Of a stretch of DNA of 64,000 bases, positions 1-11,746 are shown piece after piece. The notes under the pieces are model-generated. The model saw only the letters and a list, made by a program, of their open reading frames with translations, was not told where the DNA came from and did not search any database. The translations under genes were made by a program, and so were the position numbers. Origin of the DNA: Linum tenue (taxonomy: Eukaryota > Streptophyta > Magnoliopsida > Malpighiales > Linaceae); assembly GCA_946122785.1 (NCBI GenBank), contig CAMGYJ010000011.1:22879007-22943006 (forward strand). The letters run 5' to 3'. Every line of letters starts with the position of its first letter. Within the stretch, counting starts at the first letter, position 1.

Positions 1-950
1 AATTCATAGATATGTCAGGGATCGTATTCGGCAAGGTCTTCTAATAATAACTACTTAAAATCAATCAGCTCATGCTCAAACAAAGACACAACAAAAACTG
101 ATGGGTTGAGGTTCCCTATGTTTAGTGGTTTATAGATGCATCATAAAGTAAAGCATAAACTTAAATGACTAGATAAGTAAAGGATACACAATTGATAAGC
201 AAGTTCTTCCTAGACGACCATACATCCGATTCTCAACAATAATAAGCATCGATGGATGTTGCATTATCTAACCCTCTCCCATCCATTCAGGCCATCCTAA
301 TTGAGTTTTTGCCACATGCAAAAGGAATTATAACTAGCTAATGTGTGATTTCGCTTCATGCCATTAGACTAATCAATCGAAGAAGGAAGTATGGATAGCA
401 CATTATCTTGGGCCAAAGAAATGAATATTCCTGAAGCTTTCGTTCGCTTCTAACTATAACTATCCTAATCAAAGGCCAAGTGCAACCTTCAATCGGGTGT
501 ACTATAGGAGCAAATATTTTTTTAATTATAAACCATGCAATCTATCTACCCTTACTTCAACAAAGTAAATGTTTGTTATTTTAAATCATAAACTAAACAA
601 GCATTCAAGTAAATTGTGATTGAATTCAAGTTGAGGAAACTTCACTCATATGAGTTTCTCCCTAGTTGAGGCAATGTTATGAATTGTTATACCCTACATG
701 ATTCACATGTATCATATACCGTTGGAGCTCAAAGCTAGATAGAAGTCCCTATTCGAGTTTTCCTATCCTGCCCAATTGCACTACCAAGGAGGTGTACCGA
801 ACTACCGACCTAGGCGATTGGGGCAACCAAATCCATTTCATAAATGGGTAAAGACCCGAAATGGCACTAAGAGTCTAATCACTCATCATAGAGCCCAATG
901 CATCGATTACGCAATGCTCTAAATTAACCCTAAGGAGATATTCTCTCTTA
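1..950 (-). mobile_element. Partial Athila-type LTR (R/U5 side), cut by window edge
   Basis: The first ~950 bases resemble, in the same orientation, the inner part of the better preserved minus-strand Athila-type LTR at 22721-24209. Shared blocks include the CTCAAACAAAGACACAACAAAAA stretch (seen in pieces near 75 and 22840) and the following TTTAGTGGT region. The matching point suggests the LTR end lies a few tens of bases before the window. It meets a plus-oriented Athila LTR at about 953. It could be the far LTR of the same element as 22721-24209, but a linking U3 was not found, so this is unresolved. Confidence 0.55.
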
Positions 951-1433
951 TTTGGGTCCAATTGTACTCATTTTACCCCTCATTTCTTGTTAGTTTGACT
1001 TTGCATTTCATCATCCCTCGACCTATTTTACGTTAAGTTGTGCTATTTTTTTATACATTTCAGATTCTAGCACGTGTGGAAGGGTCGATGACGAGTTTTT
1101 GGACGATTGGAGTCGAAAAGCACCAGAAAGTAAAGAAAAGTCCAAAGGCGGTCATGACAATTGCACCTTGATGGCGTGAATATCGTGGGAAACAGAGGAA
1201 TTTTGGCATCTCACGAGCTTGAAGATTATCACGGTTGCCTGGTCGTGATAATTACAAGGTGACCATGATGTCGGACCAAAACGTCGCCACTGACTTGCGT
1301 TATTGTCCGACGTCACAGTTTGAGCTCTTTAGTCATGGCCGTGATGTGCATACCGTGAAAGTGACTATCGGCTTTATAAATAGAAGGCTGTTGGGAGAAA
1401 GAAAAGGAGGTTGGATCTGGGGTTGGTTTTACA

Positions 1434-3638
1434 TGGAAACACCCTAACCCGGCCGGGTACTACTTTTACTAAAATGACCTTGAAAAATAAAATACCCAAA
1501 TCATAAATTGCAGCGGGAAAATTTTTCATAAATAAAATACTGAAAACACACACTTGTAGTTCAAAGCAAAGCCCTAACACGTGGGCAAATTAAACTCAAA
1601 CTTTGAAATCTCAATCTAATCTCCAGTCTATACTCATAATCATAAAATGAAAATGACTAGGTAGTCTCTGTCGTTGCTGCTACTGAAAAACTTAACTAGG
1701 CATCCTCCGTGACGCTTGCACTGCCCTCCTCCAGCTGGCTGCCCTCGAACTTTTCCTCTCGAACTCGCTGCTCTCTAACTGCTCCTCTACTAGCTGCTAT
1801 CGATCTGGTTCTCGCTCATTCCCTTACTAAGGCCTGGTGAGTGAGTTGGGGTCAGTCTACGCCCTTACGTTTTAATAATTCTAATACTTGAGTACTTTAC
1901 TTAAACACGTAACTTTGACTAGTGGAAGTTGTTTGTACTTCCAATCTTAAACTCTTAACTCTTAAAATTTGAGGGAGTTGAAGTTACTCTCCTCCTTAAA
2001 GCTCAAATCTTGACTTAAATACTTGGCTGACACGGGGATCCCTCACTAGCTAGTCCGGTTGCCAACTCATACGTATGAGAAGCCGTCCAGGCTTTCCTTA
2101 AACTTAGTTAGGGAAGTCGTAACGATTCATCCCCCTAACATCTTAAACTTATAGTGGTGGCTCTTCACCATGATTCTCAAGAGCATAACTGCTGCCCATC
2201 TTAAAAGTCTCAAGAGCATAACTGCTGCTCTATCTCAAAATGTCTCAAAAGGCAACGGACTGGCGCTAGTGACTAAAAACACTTAAAACGACTTCACCTT
2301 CTTGGAAAGAACTTGTTCCTTAAACTTTAATAATAACTAAACATAACGCTTTAAGGTAAATAGCACAAAATCACCTCATATCACCTCAACTAGCACAAAG
2401 TCACCTCAAATCATAGTTCAAGCAAAGCACAAATAATCCACCATAAACATAATCAGGCAAAGGTAACCAATTCACTAAAATATTTAAAATCATAATACTT
2501 GAAAGAATACGTACGGCGTATAATTTACCTCCTTTACACTCACCTTAATGTCAAGTCGATTGACTTGAACTAACCTATCATTTGCTTATCCTCGTACTGC
2601 CAATGCATAGTCGTGACTCGACTTCCTTTCTTCACCCATGCCAAGTTAATTCTTTGTTTGTCCTGTAGTAGCAGACTAAATCTTCACCATTGATGATACA
2701 CGCCATTCTTTCTAACTCCACTTTTCATAACTAATTCCCACTTTACACATCCATCATCATCACCATTCTATAATTAAGACCAACGCCATAAGCATAATCC
2801 TTACCGTTTTTCTGACGCAAGCACGCGCTAGTCACTCATCCCCCCAAGCATCGATCGATCGCTATGAACCCGCCAAAGAAAGCTCAATGGCGATGCCAAT
2901 TCTCACGTCCAATCAAGCCTTCACCCACAACACGCCGACATGCAATTGAACTATGTGGTTAATTTGACTACCCAACCAAAACCAATCCCTTCCTTTAACA
3001 CATGCATTCACGTCCCTTTTGGGGGGTTTCCAGCACAAGGTCCACTTTAAGCCTTGTCAGTTTAAACCCCCATCTCAATTCATCCATCATCACCACCCCT
3101 ATCGAGTTATGTAGGAGCTGGGACAGCTGAGCGCTTACCTCCATGGAAAGTGGGCGATGCGAGGTAAAACATAGCTGGGCACTTCTCCACGTCGTCTCTG
3201 CTCACTTCCGCTCCCCTTCCTCCTCCGACATCGTCTTCGGCAAGGCAACGTCCATAGAGCTAGTAGTGGTAGGTGAAGATGGGGTTCTACAGTCAATATG
3301 CGAACAGCCTGTGTTTGGTACCATTAAGGATCTTGCTGCTGTACCATGGAGTAGCCAATTCCAAATCCCAGCGTGGCTATGAGAGGAATTCCGTGAAAAA
3401 TACCAATAGAGATGGAGCAGGGGTGGATACTAGCTTAGGTTTAGGTTGATCGTGTGGAAATTGTTCCTGGGGGAGGAGAGGGATCGTGGGGAATTTTGGG
3501 TTAATCAGGGCTCAGCCCCTTCTTTTTTTTTATATATATAATAGTAATAATCCCCGGTTGCAACTCTTCGTACATACTCGTTAAACCAACCGTTCACGTA
3601 TTATGGTCGAACCTGAACCCAAAGGTCGGGGTGTTACA
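1434..3638 (-). repeat. 3' LTR of the gypsy-like remnant (2205 bp)
   Basis: This is the longer LTR copy. Its outer edge abuts the TTACA TSD and its inner edge abuts the polypurine tract. It holds the palindrome ACCCGGCCGGGT near 1447 and, at 3143-3382, an open stretch that also recurs in the other LTR (6346-6549). That open stretch has no recognisable domain and I do not call it a gene. Confidence 0.75.
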
Positions 3639-5718
3639 TTTCCTCCACCCTTACAAAAATTTCGTCCCCGAAATTTGCTCGGAACTCATACTTCTATCAA
3701 CACCCTTCTTATACTTCCTTCCCACGATCATCTATTCTTGCTATAACAACTTCGTTGGTACCTTTTTCTCAAATAAGTTTCCTTAGCTTGCAGCACTCGT
3801 GTAACCATAAGTGTCTCACTGCCCTTTTTACTCCCCAGCTTGATCCAAACATGGTGAAACAAAATGCCAATTCGGCTTGTCATGTTGATCCAATTCACCT
3901 GGTAACCTAAATACAGAATTGAGATATCATATTTCCTCCCCACTTATAAAAAAAATTTCGCCCTCGAAATTTGTCCATTGTGGCTACTTCCAACCCGACT
4001 TGTGGTAATCCTTCTTACTGTGGGGAATTGAACCACCTCGAAGGTTCTACTTTCTTTGACATTCATTAGAACTTCCTTCGAACGTTATACCTTTCTGTCT
4101 ATCATCGGTTGTATTAATGACCTTCTCACACCTCAGCTTAGAGGGTGCCACCTCCAGTCTTGCTTGCTCAACCTGGCTACCCTTACTATGAGGTACCCCT
4201 CATCCTGAGTTTTGACTGCCTTGAAACGTATTCTATCTCGTGACTTGTCTAGACTGGGATAATGGTGTCCGCGAAATTCTTCATCCTCTGACCCGATGCC
4301 TGCCTTGACTAGGCAGTACACCTCACCACTTGGCAGGGATCCCTCGAATCCTCTATCTTGTAATTACTGAGGGTCTATCTTGTAATTACGTACGGTGTTG
4401 GCTCTTACCTTATTGTTTATCTCGATGGTTGCTTCCTTCCTCTGAGGATCTTTCCGTCGATCTAGCTTCCCAGGTTCACGATTCCTCCTCTTACGATTCC
4501 ATTAAACAACATCGTTTAATAATTCACCAGTATTTTGACCTATAATGTTCTCCTTTTCACGATTGGTGATGCACCTCTTTGGACTCCATGACGTAAACCT
4601 CCATGGTGTCTTCCGAAGTCCGTGCAGCGTCTTGAGGTGCACTCATTCCTCAAGACCAGCCTCCTGCATACGCATGCCAACTGGTTTCGCCCTGCCTTGG
4701 GCTCATCAGGGAGACGGCAATAGCCTCCATGGTGAGAGTTCAACTTGCTCGGTAATACCCTATTGTGTGATGCTTCTTACCCCCTTCACATCGGTCATAT
4801 ACTTCGAACGTGTTTAAGGCATCCGCTATCTCCATCATTTGGTACATAAGAAGTTAATACCACTTCGAACCCCAAGATTACTTATGGCAGCGTGATCTCC
4901 TTTTTGTTCGATCGCAAAACTATTTTAACGTAAACCCGTCTGTGGTTAACCACATCGGTCACCTAGGTCCTTGTATCTCATAACTTATATCTCTTACTTT
5001 CTTCCGTGATACTTCATCTTATCATTTGATCATAAACTGAAAGGTCATCTCCTCGTTACTTCTTTCTTAACGTCGAGACCTCGTACTGCTGCTTTTACTT
5101 TCTGTATGCATCAGAGGCACCCATTGCATCGCACCCCTAACTTGCATTCAAATTAATGCTTCTTTCCAGAGTCATGACATCCTCCTTGGATTGCTTGTTC
5201 ACCCCTGGCCTCCTAACTAAATACTCACTTATTGTCGCTTGAATTTGCAGTTCTCGTACTATCTATTCTCCTACTCTTAGACCCTAGCTGAAATTCCTCA
5301 TACAGTTTCCCCATCCAATATAGTCTTACCCGCGAGATTGACACTTTTCACCAGCATAGGCAATCTTGATTTCACTTTGGGGTATGCTAGCAGGTTCCCT
5401 AAACTTATATCCCTCTTACTTCGTTACCCGTGACTCTTCCTCTTGATGTTCCTTTCTAGGTTTAAGTGTCTCTTGCTCACGACGTAGTTCTCCAGGTTCC
5501 TATATCCTCTTCTCACTTATGTACTTTGGCCTACAAGGTCTTCCCTTCCACTATTCTTGACGACCCTGATTCCACCTTAAAATTGGCCGAAATTTCTTGA
5601 TGGACTTCCGATGTATCACTTGTTCTCTGTTGGTAGTCAACCTACTGCTTCCTGGTAGTCTTTTGTATTCCTGCTTTGACATTTCCTATTTTTTTCTTTC
5701 CGCACACACTCCTTAAAA

Positions 5719-6804
5719 TCTTAACTCTTAAACTTTGAGGGAGTTGAAGTTACTCTCCTCTCTTAAAGCTCAAATCTTGACTTAAATACTTGACTGACAC
5801 GGGGATCCCTCACTAGCTAGTCCGGTTGCCAACTCATCCGTATGAGAAGCCGTCCAGCCTTTCCTAAAACTTAGTTAGGGAAGACGTAACGATTCATCCC
5901 CCTAACATCTTAAACTTATCATGGTGGCTCTTCACCACGATTCTCAAGAGCATAACTGCTGCCCATCTTAAAAGTCTCAAGAGCATAACTGCTGCTCTAT
6001 CTCAAAATGTCTCAAAAGGCAACGGACTGGCGCTAGTGACTAAAAACACTTAAAACGACTTCACCTTCTTGGAAAGAACTTGTTCCTTAAACTTTAACAA
6101 TAACTAAACATAACGCTTTAAGGTAAATAGCACAAAATCACCTCATATCACCTCAACTAGCACAAAGTCACCTCAAATCATAGCTCAAGCAAAGCACAAA
6201 TAATCCACCATAAACATAATCAGGCAAAGGTAACCAATTCACTAAAATATTTAAAATCATAATACTTGAAAGAATACGTAAGGCGTAGAATTTCCCCTTT
6301 ACACTCACCTTAATGTCAAGTCGATTGACTTGAACTAACCATCATTTGCTTATCCACGTCGTCTCCGCTCACTTCCGCTCCCCTTCCTCCTCCGACATCG
6401 TCTTCGGCAAGGCAACGTCCATAGAGCTAGTAGCGGTAGGTGAAGATGGGGTTCTACAGTCAATATGCGAACAGCCTGTGTTTGGTACCATTAATGATCT
6501 TGCTGCTGTACCATGGAGTAGCCAATTCCAAATCCCAGCGTGGCTATGAGAGGAATTCCGTGAGAAATACCAATAGAGATGGAGCAGGGGTGGATACTAG
6601 CTTAGGTTTAGGTTTAGGTTGATCGTGGGGAAATTGTTCTCGGGGGAGGAGAGGGATCGTGGGGGATTTTGGGTTAATCAGGGCTCAACACCTTTTTTTA
6701 TATATAATAGTAATAATCCCCGGTTGCAACTCTTCGTACATACTAGTTAAACAAACCGTCCACGCATTATGGTCGAACCTGAACCCAAAGGTCGGGGTGT
6801 TACA
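5719..6804 (-). repeat. 5' LTR of the gypsy-like remnant, truncated (1086 bp)
   Basis: The sequence from about 5719 matches 1946 onward in the other LTR almost base for base, including the tandem block CAAGAGCATAACTGCTGC repeated twice. Compared with the longer copy it lacks the terminal ~0.5 kb next to the interior and an internal block of ~600 bp (the equivalent of roughly 2592-3188). The internal junction, near 6355, lies at a short shared TCC sequence. Confidence 0.72.
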
Positions 6805-7330
6805 TTACATTTTATGAGTTCCCCTCTACGGTTCCAGCTGAAGAAACCCCAAGGGGAAACCCTAGTGAGAGAAAGGTCTTCTTCTTCAAAATCTAGCTAG
6901 AGAAAGTGATCAACAAGGAAAGAAGAAGAAGATTTAGGCTTACTTGAAGCTAGAGGAGTGAAGATTCTTACCTCTCAAGGGAATTCTCATCAACAAGGAG
7001 GAAAGACAAGCATTCACCATGGTTCTTTCTTTCATCTTTGTAGTATTCCTTTGTCTAGCTATGGAGTAGAGTTCCTCTTCACTTGGGTATATTGAACCCT
7101 GGTCTAGATGTTAGTTAGGATGTAAGAACATGACTTTATGTGTGTTTATGGAATGTTTTATATAATATTTGGGGTATTATTCATGAATGATTGACTGTTG
7201 CTAGCTCAAACTCATTATTATGCCACTTTGACCTAGGTACATTGAAATCCCCCTCTTGCTAATAAGCTTTATAAACTGAAATTCCTTGGCCAATTGAGCC
7301 ACCTACTTAGGCCGAATTAGGGAAAACTTC

Positions 7331-8342
7331 AAATATCAGATAAGCTACCAACCATACATGAGTCTCAAACACACATAGGGTGAAGCTTTTTAAAAACAAT
7401 TTATAGTGTGAAATGCTTCTACCATCTTTTTTACATACCCTTCAGCACTTTTTTCTTTCAACAACCACATGCTTTCAATTTTCTTGATTTTTCTCTTCAC
7501 TATTTTTTTTCTTTTTCCTATGTAAGGAGCTTTACTAGAGCATTAGACCCTTATTTGTTGAGTAAGAACAATTTTTGTATCTCTGTCATCACCAGAGCAC
7601 TTCTTTTACCTCTTATACCTCAATCCTTGTGGAGTATCAATGAAATTAAGGGCAATTGGAAGCTTTATCCGTGCCCTTAAAAAAGCATCCTTAAGTTATG
7701 GTCACTGAAATCCAACAAGTATCTCTTCCAAAATCCAATTTTGTGCAATGAATATATGCCTCACACATTGGGCTTACCCCACACTTTATTTCAAATCATA
7801 GAAAGAAAAATTTAAATGAAAAAATCATGTCTAGATAGTTAGTTTTTGCATTTGATAAAAGGCACAGTTCAACCCATGGAAAGAAATTTAAAAAATGAGA
7901 CTCAATGCATGAATGACAATTTATAATGACCTAAATATCGTGACACTTACAAGGTACTAAAATGGTCATACCATATTATTGACTATCACATTTTCATAGT
8001 CACTACACTAGCCTCCCTATATGAAGTGAAATCACTACCTAGGTTCATTGATTTAAAGTAAGATGAGCAGAGAACATACTTGTAGGGGATAACTAATAAA
8101 GTCAATTGATGGAAGAAACATCTTTACTAATTTTGGAAATTTTCAAATAGATAACATAGGTACTAGCATTGGCTATATTGTTTTTTAATTGAACGACTAA
8201 CATCAACCATGTATAAAGCATAATAAAGCAAAACATCACAACACACTTCCACCTCACACTTTAAACAATATATTTTCCTCAATAGACTAAAAGATAGGTG
8301 AGCATGACAAAGAGTTGGAACGGTTTACCTCATATGTTATTA
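7331..8342. other. Non-coding, probably retroelement-derived spacer
   Basis: No credible gene was found. On the minus strand AAAGTGTGGGGT (about 7777-7788) resembles the AAGTGTGGGG polypurine motif that precedes Athila 3' LTRs in this window. The stretch may therefore be the 3' non-coding end of the minus-strand Athila element whose 5' LTR is at 22721-24209. The open frame at 7408-7680 (plus) is AT-rich without a recognisable domain. Confidence 0.35.
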
Positions 8343-9018
8343 CAGTCTAACCTCTTTAAATTAATAATCAATAAATTAATAACCTAGTATAAATTAATAA
8401 TTTCTCCGATCCCGACTTGAGCCATTGTAAAAAAATAAAAAAAAATTAATAAAATAATAAGATAATAATTTTTTAGAACCAACCTACATAAATACATGTA
8501 TTTTTAACTCTAGAAACTAATAATTGTAAAAATATAATTTATTCAGAAATATATAATATAGCTAGGATAATTTAGAAATTTATAAACTCCTCCTCGATCT
8601 AATTCAAGGTACTCCGACGATCGCTTAAGAGTATTTGATATCGTTCCTTGACTAACTTTCAAATGAAAATTTTGGTCAAGCAACACCATCCAATCTTTTT
8701 GGGTACATGAAGGATAATCTCTCTTTTACTCACATAAATTTTTACGTATTTGATCAGTCATGGTGGACTTTTGGACACCTTTCAAATGAGAAGCCATTGT
8801 TGAATATGATTTTTACAATGTTTCTGTAGTACTATTTATAGTGATTAGGTCACTATATATTCGATGAATTATATTGAATGTATGATCAATGACGGTGCAA
8901 GTAATTAAAACATGAATCTAGACCATCTAAAAGAATACATCGAATACATTTATCTTGGAAGAATACATAATTTTCTTCAATTAAATTTTAGTACAATGAA
9001 TACATAAAGGCTATACTG
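8343..9018 (-). mobile_element. Lemi1/Emigrant-like pogo (Tc1/mariner) element
   Basis: The left end CAGTCTAACCTCTTTAAATTAATA closely resembles the known ends of the plant pogo-like family Emigrant/Lemi1. The right end, read on minus, is CAGTATAGCCTTTATG. Both ends are flanked by TA (8341-8342 and 9019-9020), the TSD typical of this superfamily. At 676 bp it is far shorter than an autonomous copy. It keeps the start of a transposase on the minus strand (8581-8797) but no catalytic DDE/D region. Confidence 0.8.
8581..8797 (-). pseudogene. N-terminal HTH fragment of a pogo-like transposase
   Basis: The minus strand, read from an ATG at 8797, gives MASHLKGVQKSTMTDQ followed by KNLCE, an in-frame TAG at codon 24, then KRDYPSCTQKDW and KVSQGTISNTLKRS. 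The last motif is the CENP-B/pogo-type helix-turn-helix (VSQGTISNTLK) that binds transposon ends in this family. The catalytic domain is missing and the stop codon breaks the frame, so this is a relic inside a deletion derivative. Confidence 0.72.
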
Positions 9019-9431
9019 TATAATCGAAATGAAATATATGGTAGGCTAATAGTAGTTCGGCTTCGTTGTTTTTAAGGATATTCTAAATAAACACAGAAAA
9101 GATAAATAGATAGTGGAGAGAGCTAATGCTTCATATCAAAGTTAATAGTTAAAGGAAAAAAAAGATAGATAGATACTCCAATCAAATAAGAGAAACCACT
9201 CCTACTATTCATTCCTCCTGGTCCACGCATAGCAAGGAGATTGTTGAACCTCTCTTCAAACTCCTGCACCCAATCTCGCTGGCTCTGCAACATCTTGAAG
9301 CTATGCCTTTGATGCTCTGCCAAAGCCCATTATTCTACATCCATCGATTCTCTCCAACCTCTATTTGCCTTCAGCTCATCTCTATGCTTATGCTCATATG
9401 CATCCGAACAATGCTCATTACTATGATAGTA

Positions 9432-9775
9432 TGATGCATTGACGGATCAAGCACCGCAGCACACGAACGATAAATAAACTATAAGAACTAAATTAGGGGT
9501 TTTCTTCTTCATTGATTTTTAAGACTGAACCACAAAGTACATATTTATAAGAAAGCACGAGAAAACCTAATACGAACCTACCCCTACTCGGCCCTAGCTT
9601 GGCCGCCACTCCACCTTGTCCCTACTTACGAATCCTAACCAAACACTAATAACCCTTACTATAATTATCCCTAAACCATTAATAATACTAATTATTCCCC
9701 CAAGTTGGCTACAGAAGCCGAATCCCCCCAAGCATACCATAATATTTAACAATAATAATATATTTATACTCATCA
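9432..9775 (-). repeat. 3' LTR of the small LTR element
   Basis: This is the left copy of the 344-bp direct repeat. It differs from the right copy by scattered substitutions and small indels (for example a missing TAA near 9648), so the insertion is not brand new. The purine tract abuts its inner edge. Confidence 0.85.
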
Positions 9776-10199
9776 ATCCCCTCCCCTTCGAAGAACTTCG
9801 TCCCGAAGTTCAAGCATCGTCTCGACCCGAATCCATGAAAAAGACCCGCTCCCACGTGTGACGGCGACGAAGAGAGTGGATATCCGCGACACCAACCTCT
9901 TTTACGAGATTTCCAATTACGTAGAGGCAGTCGAACAAACCCAACATTGACAGTTCCCTCGACCGCCAACGAGAAGCGAGGAGAGTCTTCTTCCAACCCT
10001 GTCCCTTCATGCAGTCCATACATTATTCCACCCATGCCCCGCTCACCCTCCAACACCTTCGCACAACTCCCAGCCATGAAGAAGACTTGAAAAATATTAC
10101 CATGCAAGCCTAACTCCAACGTAGAAGCCCGACCTCTGCGTCTTCCTTGTGGTTCACCATACATAGGAGCCAAAATCCCAATTCCATTTACAGAACTCC

Positions 10200-11075
10200 T
10201 CATACCCATAAACAACGAATTCTCTTTGTGTAAATAACCATTCCATCAGCTTCACTCGCTCTCGTCACGGCAGCTTGAATCTCCCTCCCGTGCTCCCTGA
10301 CTTGAGCCACGATTATAGGGCTACCAAAATCTGCCAACTCCACAGAAAGATCACCATTACAGGAAGTCTCCAGATCAACTTCATACAACAGCTTGCCAAC
10401 CAGTCCTCCCATACTCGGCCCGATATAGCCGCGAACCATGCCTGGGCTTCCCATGACGTCGTGGTTTTCGACGCCATCCTCCTTCAGATTCTTTCTCGAT
10501 TTCCAATTGGGCTGAAGCAGACCCAACAGACTTGTACCACCAGCAGCAGTACATGCATCATCGACCACGACAGGTGGTGTTACCTGCAAATTTATCGATG
10601 ACTTCCGTGGCTTGGAAGCCAAGAGCTTCTTGACCACGGCAGCAACTCGCAACTTCGATGTCAATGGCGACGTTGCAGTAGGATTTACACCTTGTCCAAC
10701 AGCGGCAGGCCCCGCCACAACAGTAGCGGCATCCCATCGTTTCTTCCTTCTCTTTCTCCGGTAGCAGTGGATCCCAACTTCGGCACCAGCAACTGGAGAC
10801 ATCGCCTTTTCGTCCTCCTTCTCAACGAGACGAGGAACCAAAGATAGGGTTAGCTCCTCCATTAGGCCCAGCCTCCTAGCAGCAGCGACGGTAGCAGACT
10901 TGTGAGACGGTGGCTGCACTAGAACATCAGTCGATGGTGGCAACAGCAGATCAGTGGTTGGCGGTGGCAGTATCTCCTCCAACAATTCTATGGTCTCCAA
11001 CGCTTTCGCTTTTAAGGCCGGATCACCAGTCTTTTCCAGAGATACCATGATGCTTGGCGATCTGCGTTGCGACAC
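10200..11075 (-). CDS. Uncharacterised 291-aa protein of the small LTR element
   Basis: This is the longest open frame in the window, on the coding strand of its host element. The conceptual product begins MSQRRSPSIMVSLEKTGD, is rich in Ala, Pro and Leu (a PPPTTDLLLPPSTDVLVQPP segment near residues 37-56), and has a basic patch CYRRKRRKKRW around residue 104 that could bind nucleic acid or act as a nuclear signal. The same frame continues upstream past one TAG (ESLARLSIQDRIQRNLEIM, then the stop), so the original protein was probably longer. Position between PBS and PPT suggests a Gag-like or captured protein. I recognise no family, no zinc knuckle and no enzyme motif. Confidence 0.5.
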   Translation of the reverse strand: MSQRRSPSIMVSLEKTGDPALKAKALETIELLEEILPPPTTDLLLPPSTDVLVQPPSHKSATVAAARRLGLMEELTLSLVPRLVEKEDEKAMSPVAGAEVGIHCYRRKRRKKRWDAATVVAGPAAVGQGVNPTATSPLTSKLRVAAVVKKLLASKPRKSSINLQVTPPVVVDDACTAAGGTSLLGLLQPNWKSRKNLKEDGVENHDVMGSPGMVRGYIGPSMGGLVGKLLYEVDLETSCNGDLSVELADFGSPIIVAQVREHGREIQAAVTRASEADGMVIYTKRIRCLWV

Positions 11076-11402
11076 ATGCGCTTGGTTGCGCTACATAATC
11101 TCCAGGTTACGTTGTATGCGGTCTTGGATTGAGAGCCTTGCCAGACTCGGTTCGTTGGCGGGTTCTCGCGTCGGCCGGCAGCTTCGACGTGACCTCCATC
11201 AACGTGGTTGGTATTAGTGTATGAGGTCGTAACCTCCAGCGGTGCATGGCGAATGTCCAGCGACATTGGCCTTGTCAACTTTGGCGACGGCGTAGTTGCT
11301 CGCGGGACCTCTTCCCAACATTTGTTGTCGAACGTTGGCGATACCTGCCCTGGGAGCTTCAGCAGCGAGCTCGGTTCTCTCGAACCAGGCTCTGATACCA
11401 AT

Positions 11403-11746
11403 TGATGCATTGACGGATCAAGCATCACAGCACAAGAACGATAAATAAACTAAAAGAACTAAATTAGTGGTTTTCTTCTTCATTGATTTTTAAGACTGAA
11501 CCACAAAGTACATCTTTATAAGAAAGCATGAGAAAACCTAATACGAACCTACCCCTACTCGGCCCTAGCTTGGCCACTACTCCACCCTGTCCCTATGTAC
11601 GAATCCTAACCAAACACTAACCCTTACTATAATTATCCCTAAACCTTTAATAATACTAATTATTCCCCCAAGTTGGCTACAGAAGCCGAATCCCCCCAAA
11701 CATACCACAATATTTAATAATAATAATAATATATTTATACTCATCA
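11403..11746 (-). repeat. 5' LTR of the small LTR element
   Basis: This is the right copy of the 344-bp repeat. The PBS complementary to initiator tRNA-Met (TGGTATCAGAGCC on minus) begins two bases inside it, which sets the orientation of the element. Confidence 0.85.

Larger units (their letters stand above)
1434..6804 (-). mobile_element. Ty3/gypsy-like LTR retrotransposon remnant, minus strand
   Basis: The element is bounded by the 5-bp TSD TTACA at 1429-1433 and 6805-6809. On the minus strand it begins TGTAACACCCCGACC and ends GGGTGTTTCCA, giving the usual short terminal inverted repeats. A purine-rich tract (GGGTGGAGGAAA on minus, about 3639-3650) lies directly before the 3' LTR, which fixes the orientation. 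The two LTR copies (1434-3638 and 5719-6804) enclose only ~2.1 kb in which I recognise no gag or pol domain. The 5' LTR has lost its end and the PBS is absent, so the interior is a deletion product or a large non-coding derivative. Confidence 0.75.
953..7330 (+). mobile_element. Athila-type LTR, plus strand, split by a gypsy insertion and 3'-truncated
   Basis: Two pieces, 953-1433 and 6810-7330, join into one LTR-like sequence once the 1434-6804 insertion and one TSD copy are removed. The start (TGGGTCCAATTGTACTC) resembles the TGATTCGGGCCTAATTGTAC start of the LTRs at 31211 and 61097. It has the same order of landmarks: a TTTCAGATTCTAGCACGTG block, a run of inverted CACGG-type motifs (1225-1365), a TATA box (TATAAATA, 1375-1382), GA-rich leader, then a GTATTATTCATGAATGATTG block near 7170. 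It stops about 480 bp before the expected LTR end. No TSD was found, so it is a truncated relic. Confidence 0.6.
9432..11746 (-). mobile_element. Small LTR retrotransposon with tRNA-Met PBS, non-autonomous
   Basis: Two 344-bp LTRs (9432-9775 and 11403-11746) run from TGATGCATTGACGG to TACTCATCA. The 5-bp TSD TAGTA is present at 9427-9431 and 11747-11751. On the minus strand the primer-binding site TGGTATCAGAGCC (plus 11388-11400), complementary to initiator tRNA-Met, follows the right-hand LTR. A purine tract (GAAGGGGAGGGGAT; plus 9777-9790) precedes the left-hand LTR. The interior is only ~1.6 kb and has no recognisable protease, RT or integrase. It does contain one long ORF (10200-11075). 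It is inserted in the Athila ORF1 remnant. Confidence 0.88.

Noticed and set aside
3143..3382. 79-codon frame in the gypsy LTR, repeated at 6346-6549, considered as a gene
   Set aside because: It lies within an LTR, the duplicate is due to the LTR repeat, and no motif is present.
4133..5640. Possible pol remains in the interior of the gypsy remnant
   Set aside because: I could not read RT, integrase or chromodomain motifs in any minus-strand frame; short open frames here look random.
9709..10215. 168-codon minus-strand frame at the 3' end of the small LTR element
   Set aside because: It runs into the LTR and across the polypurine tract, and its inner part is in another frame from the 291-codon ORF. 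It has no domain, so it is more likely chance openness of GC-rich sequence.
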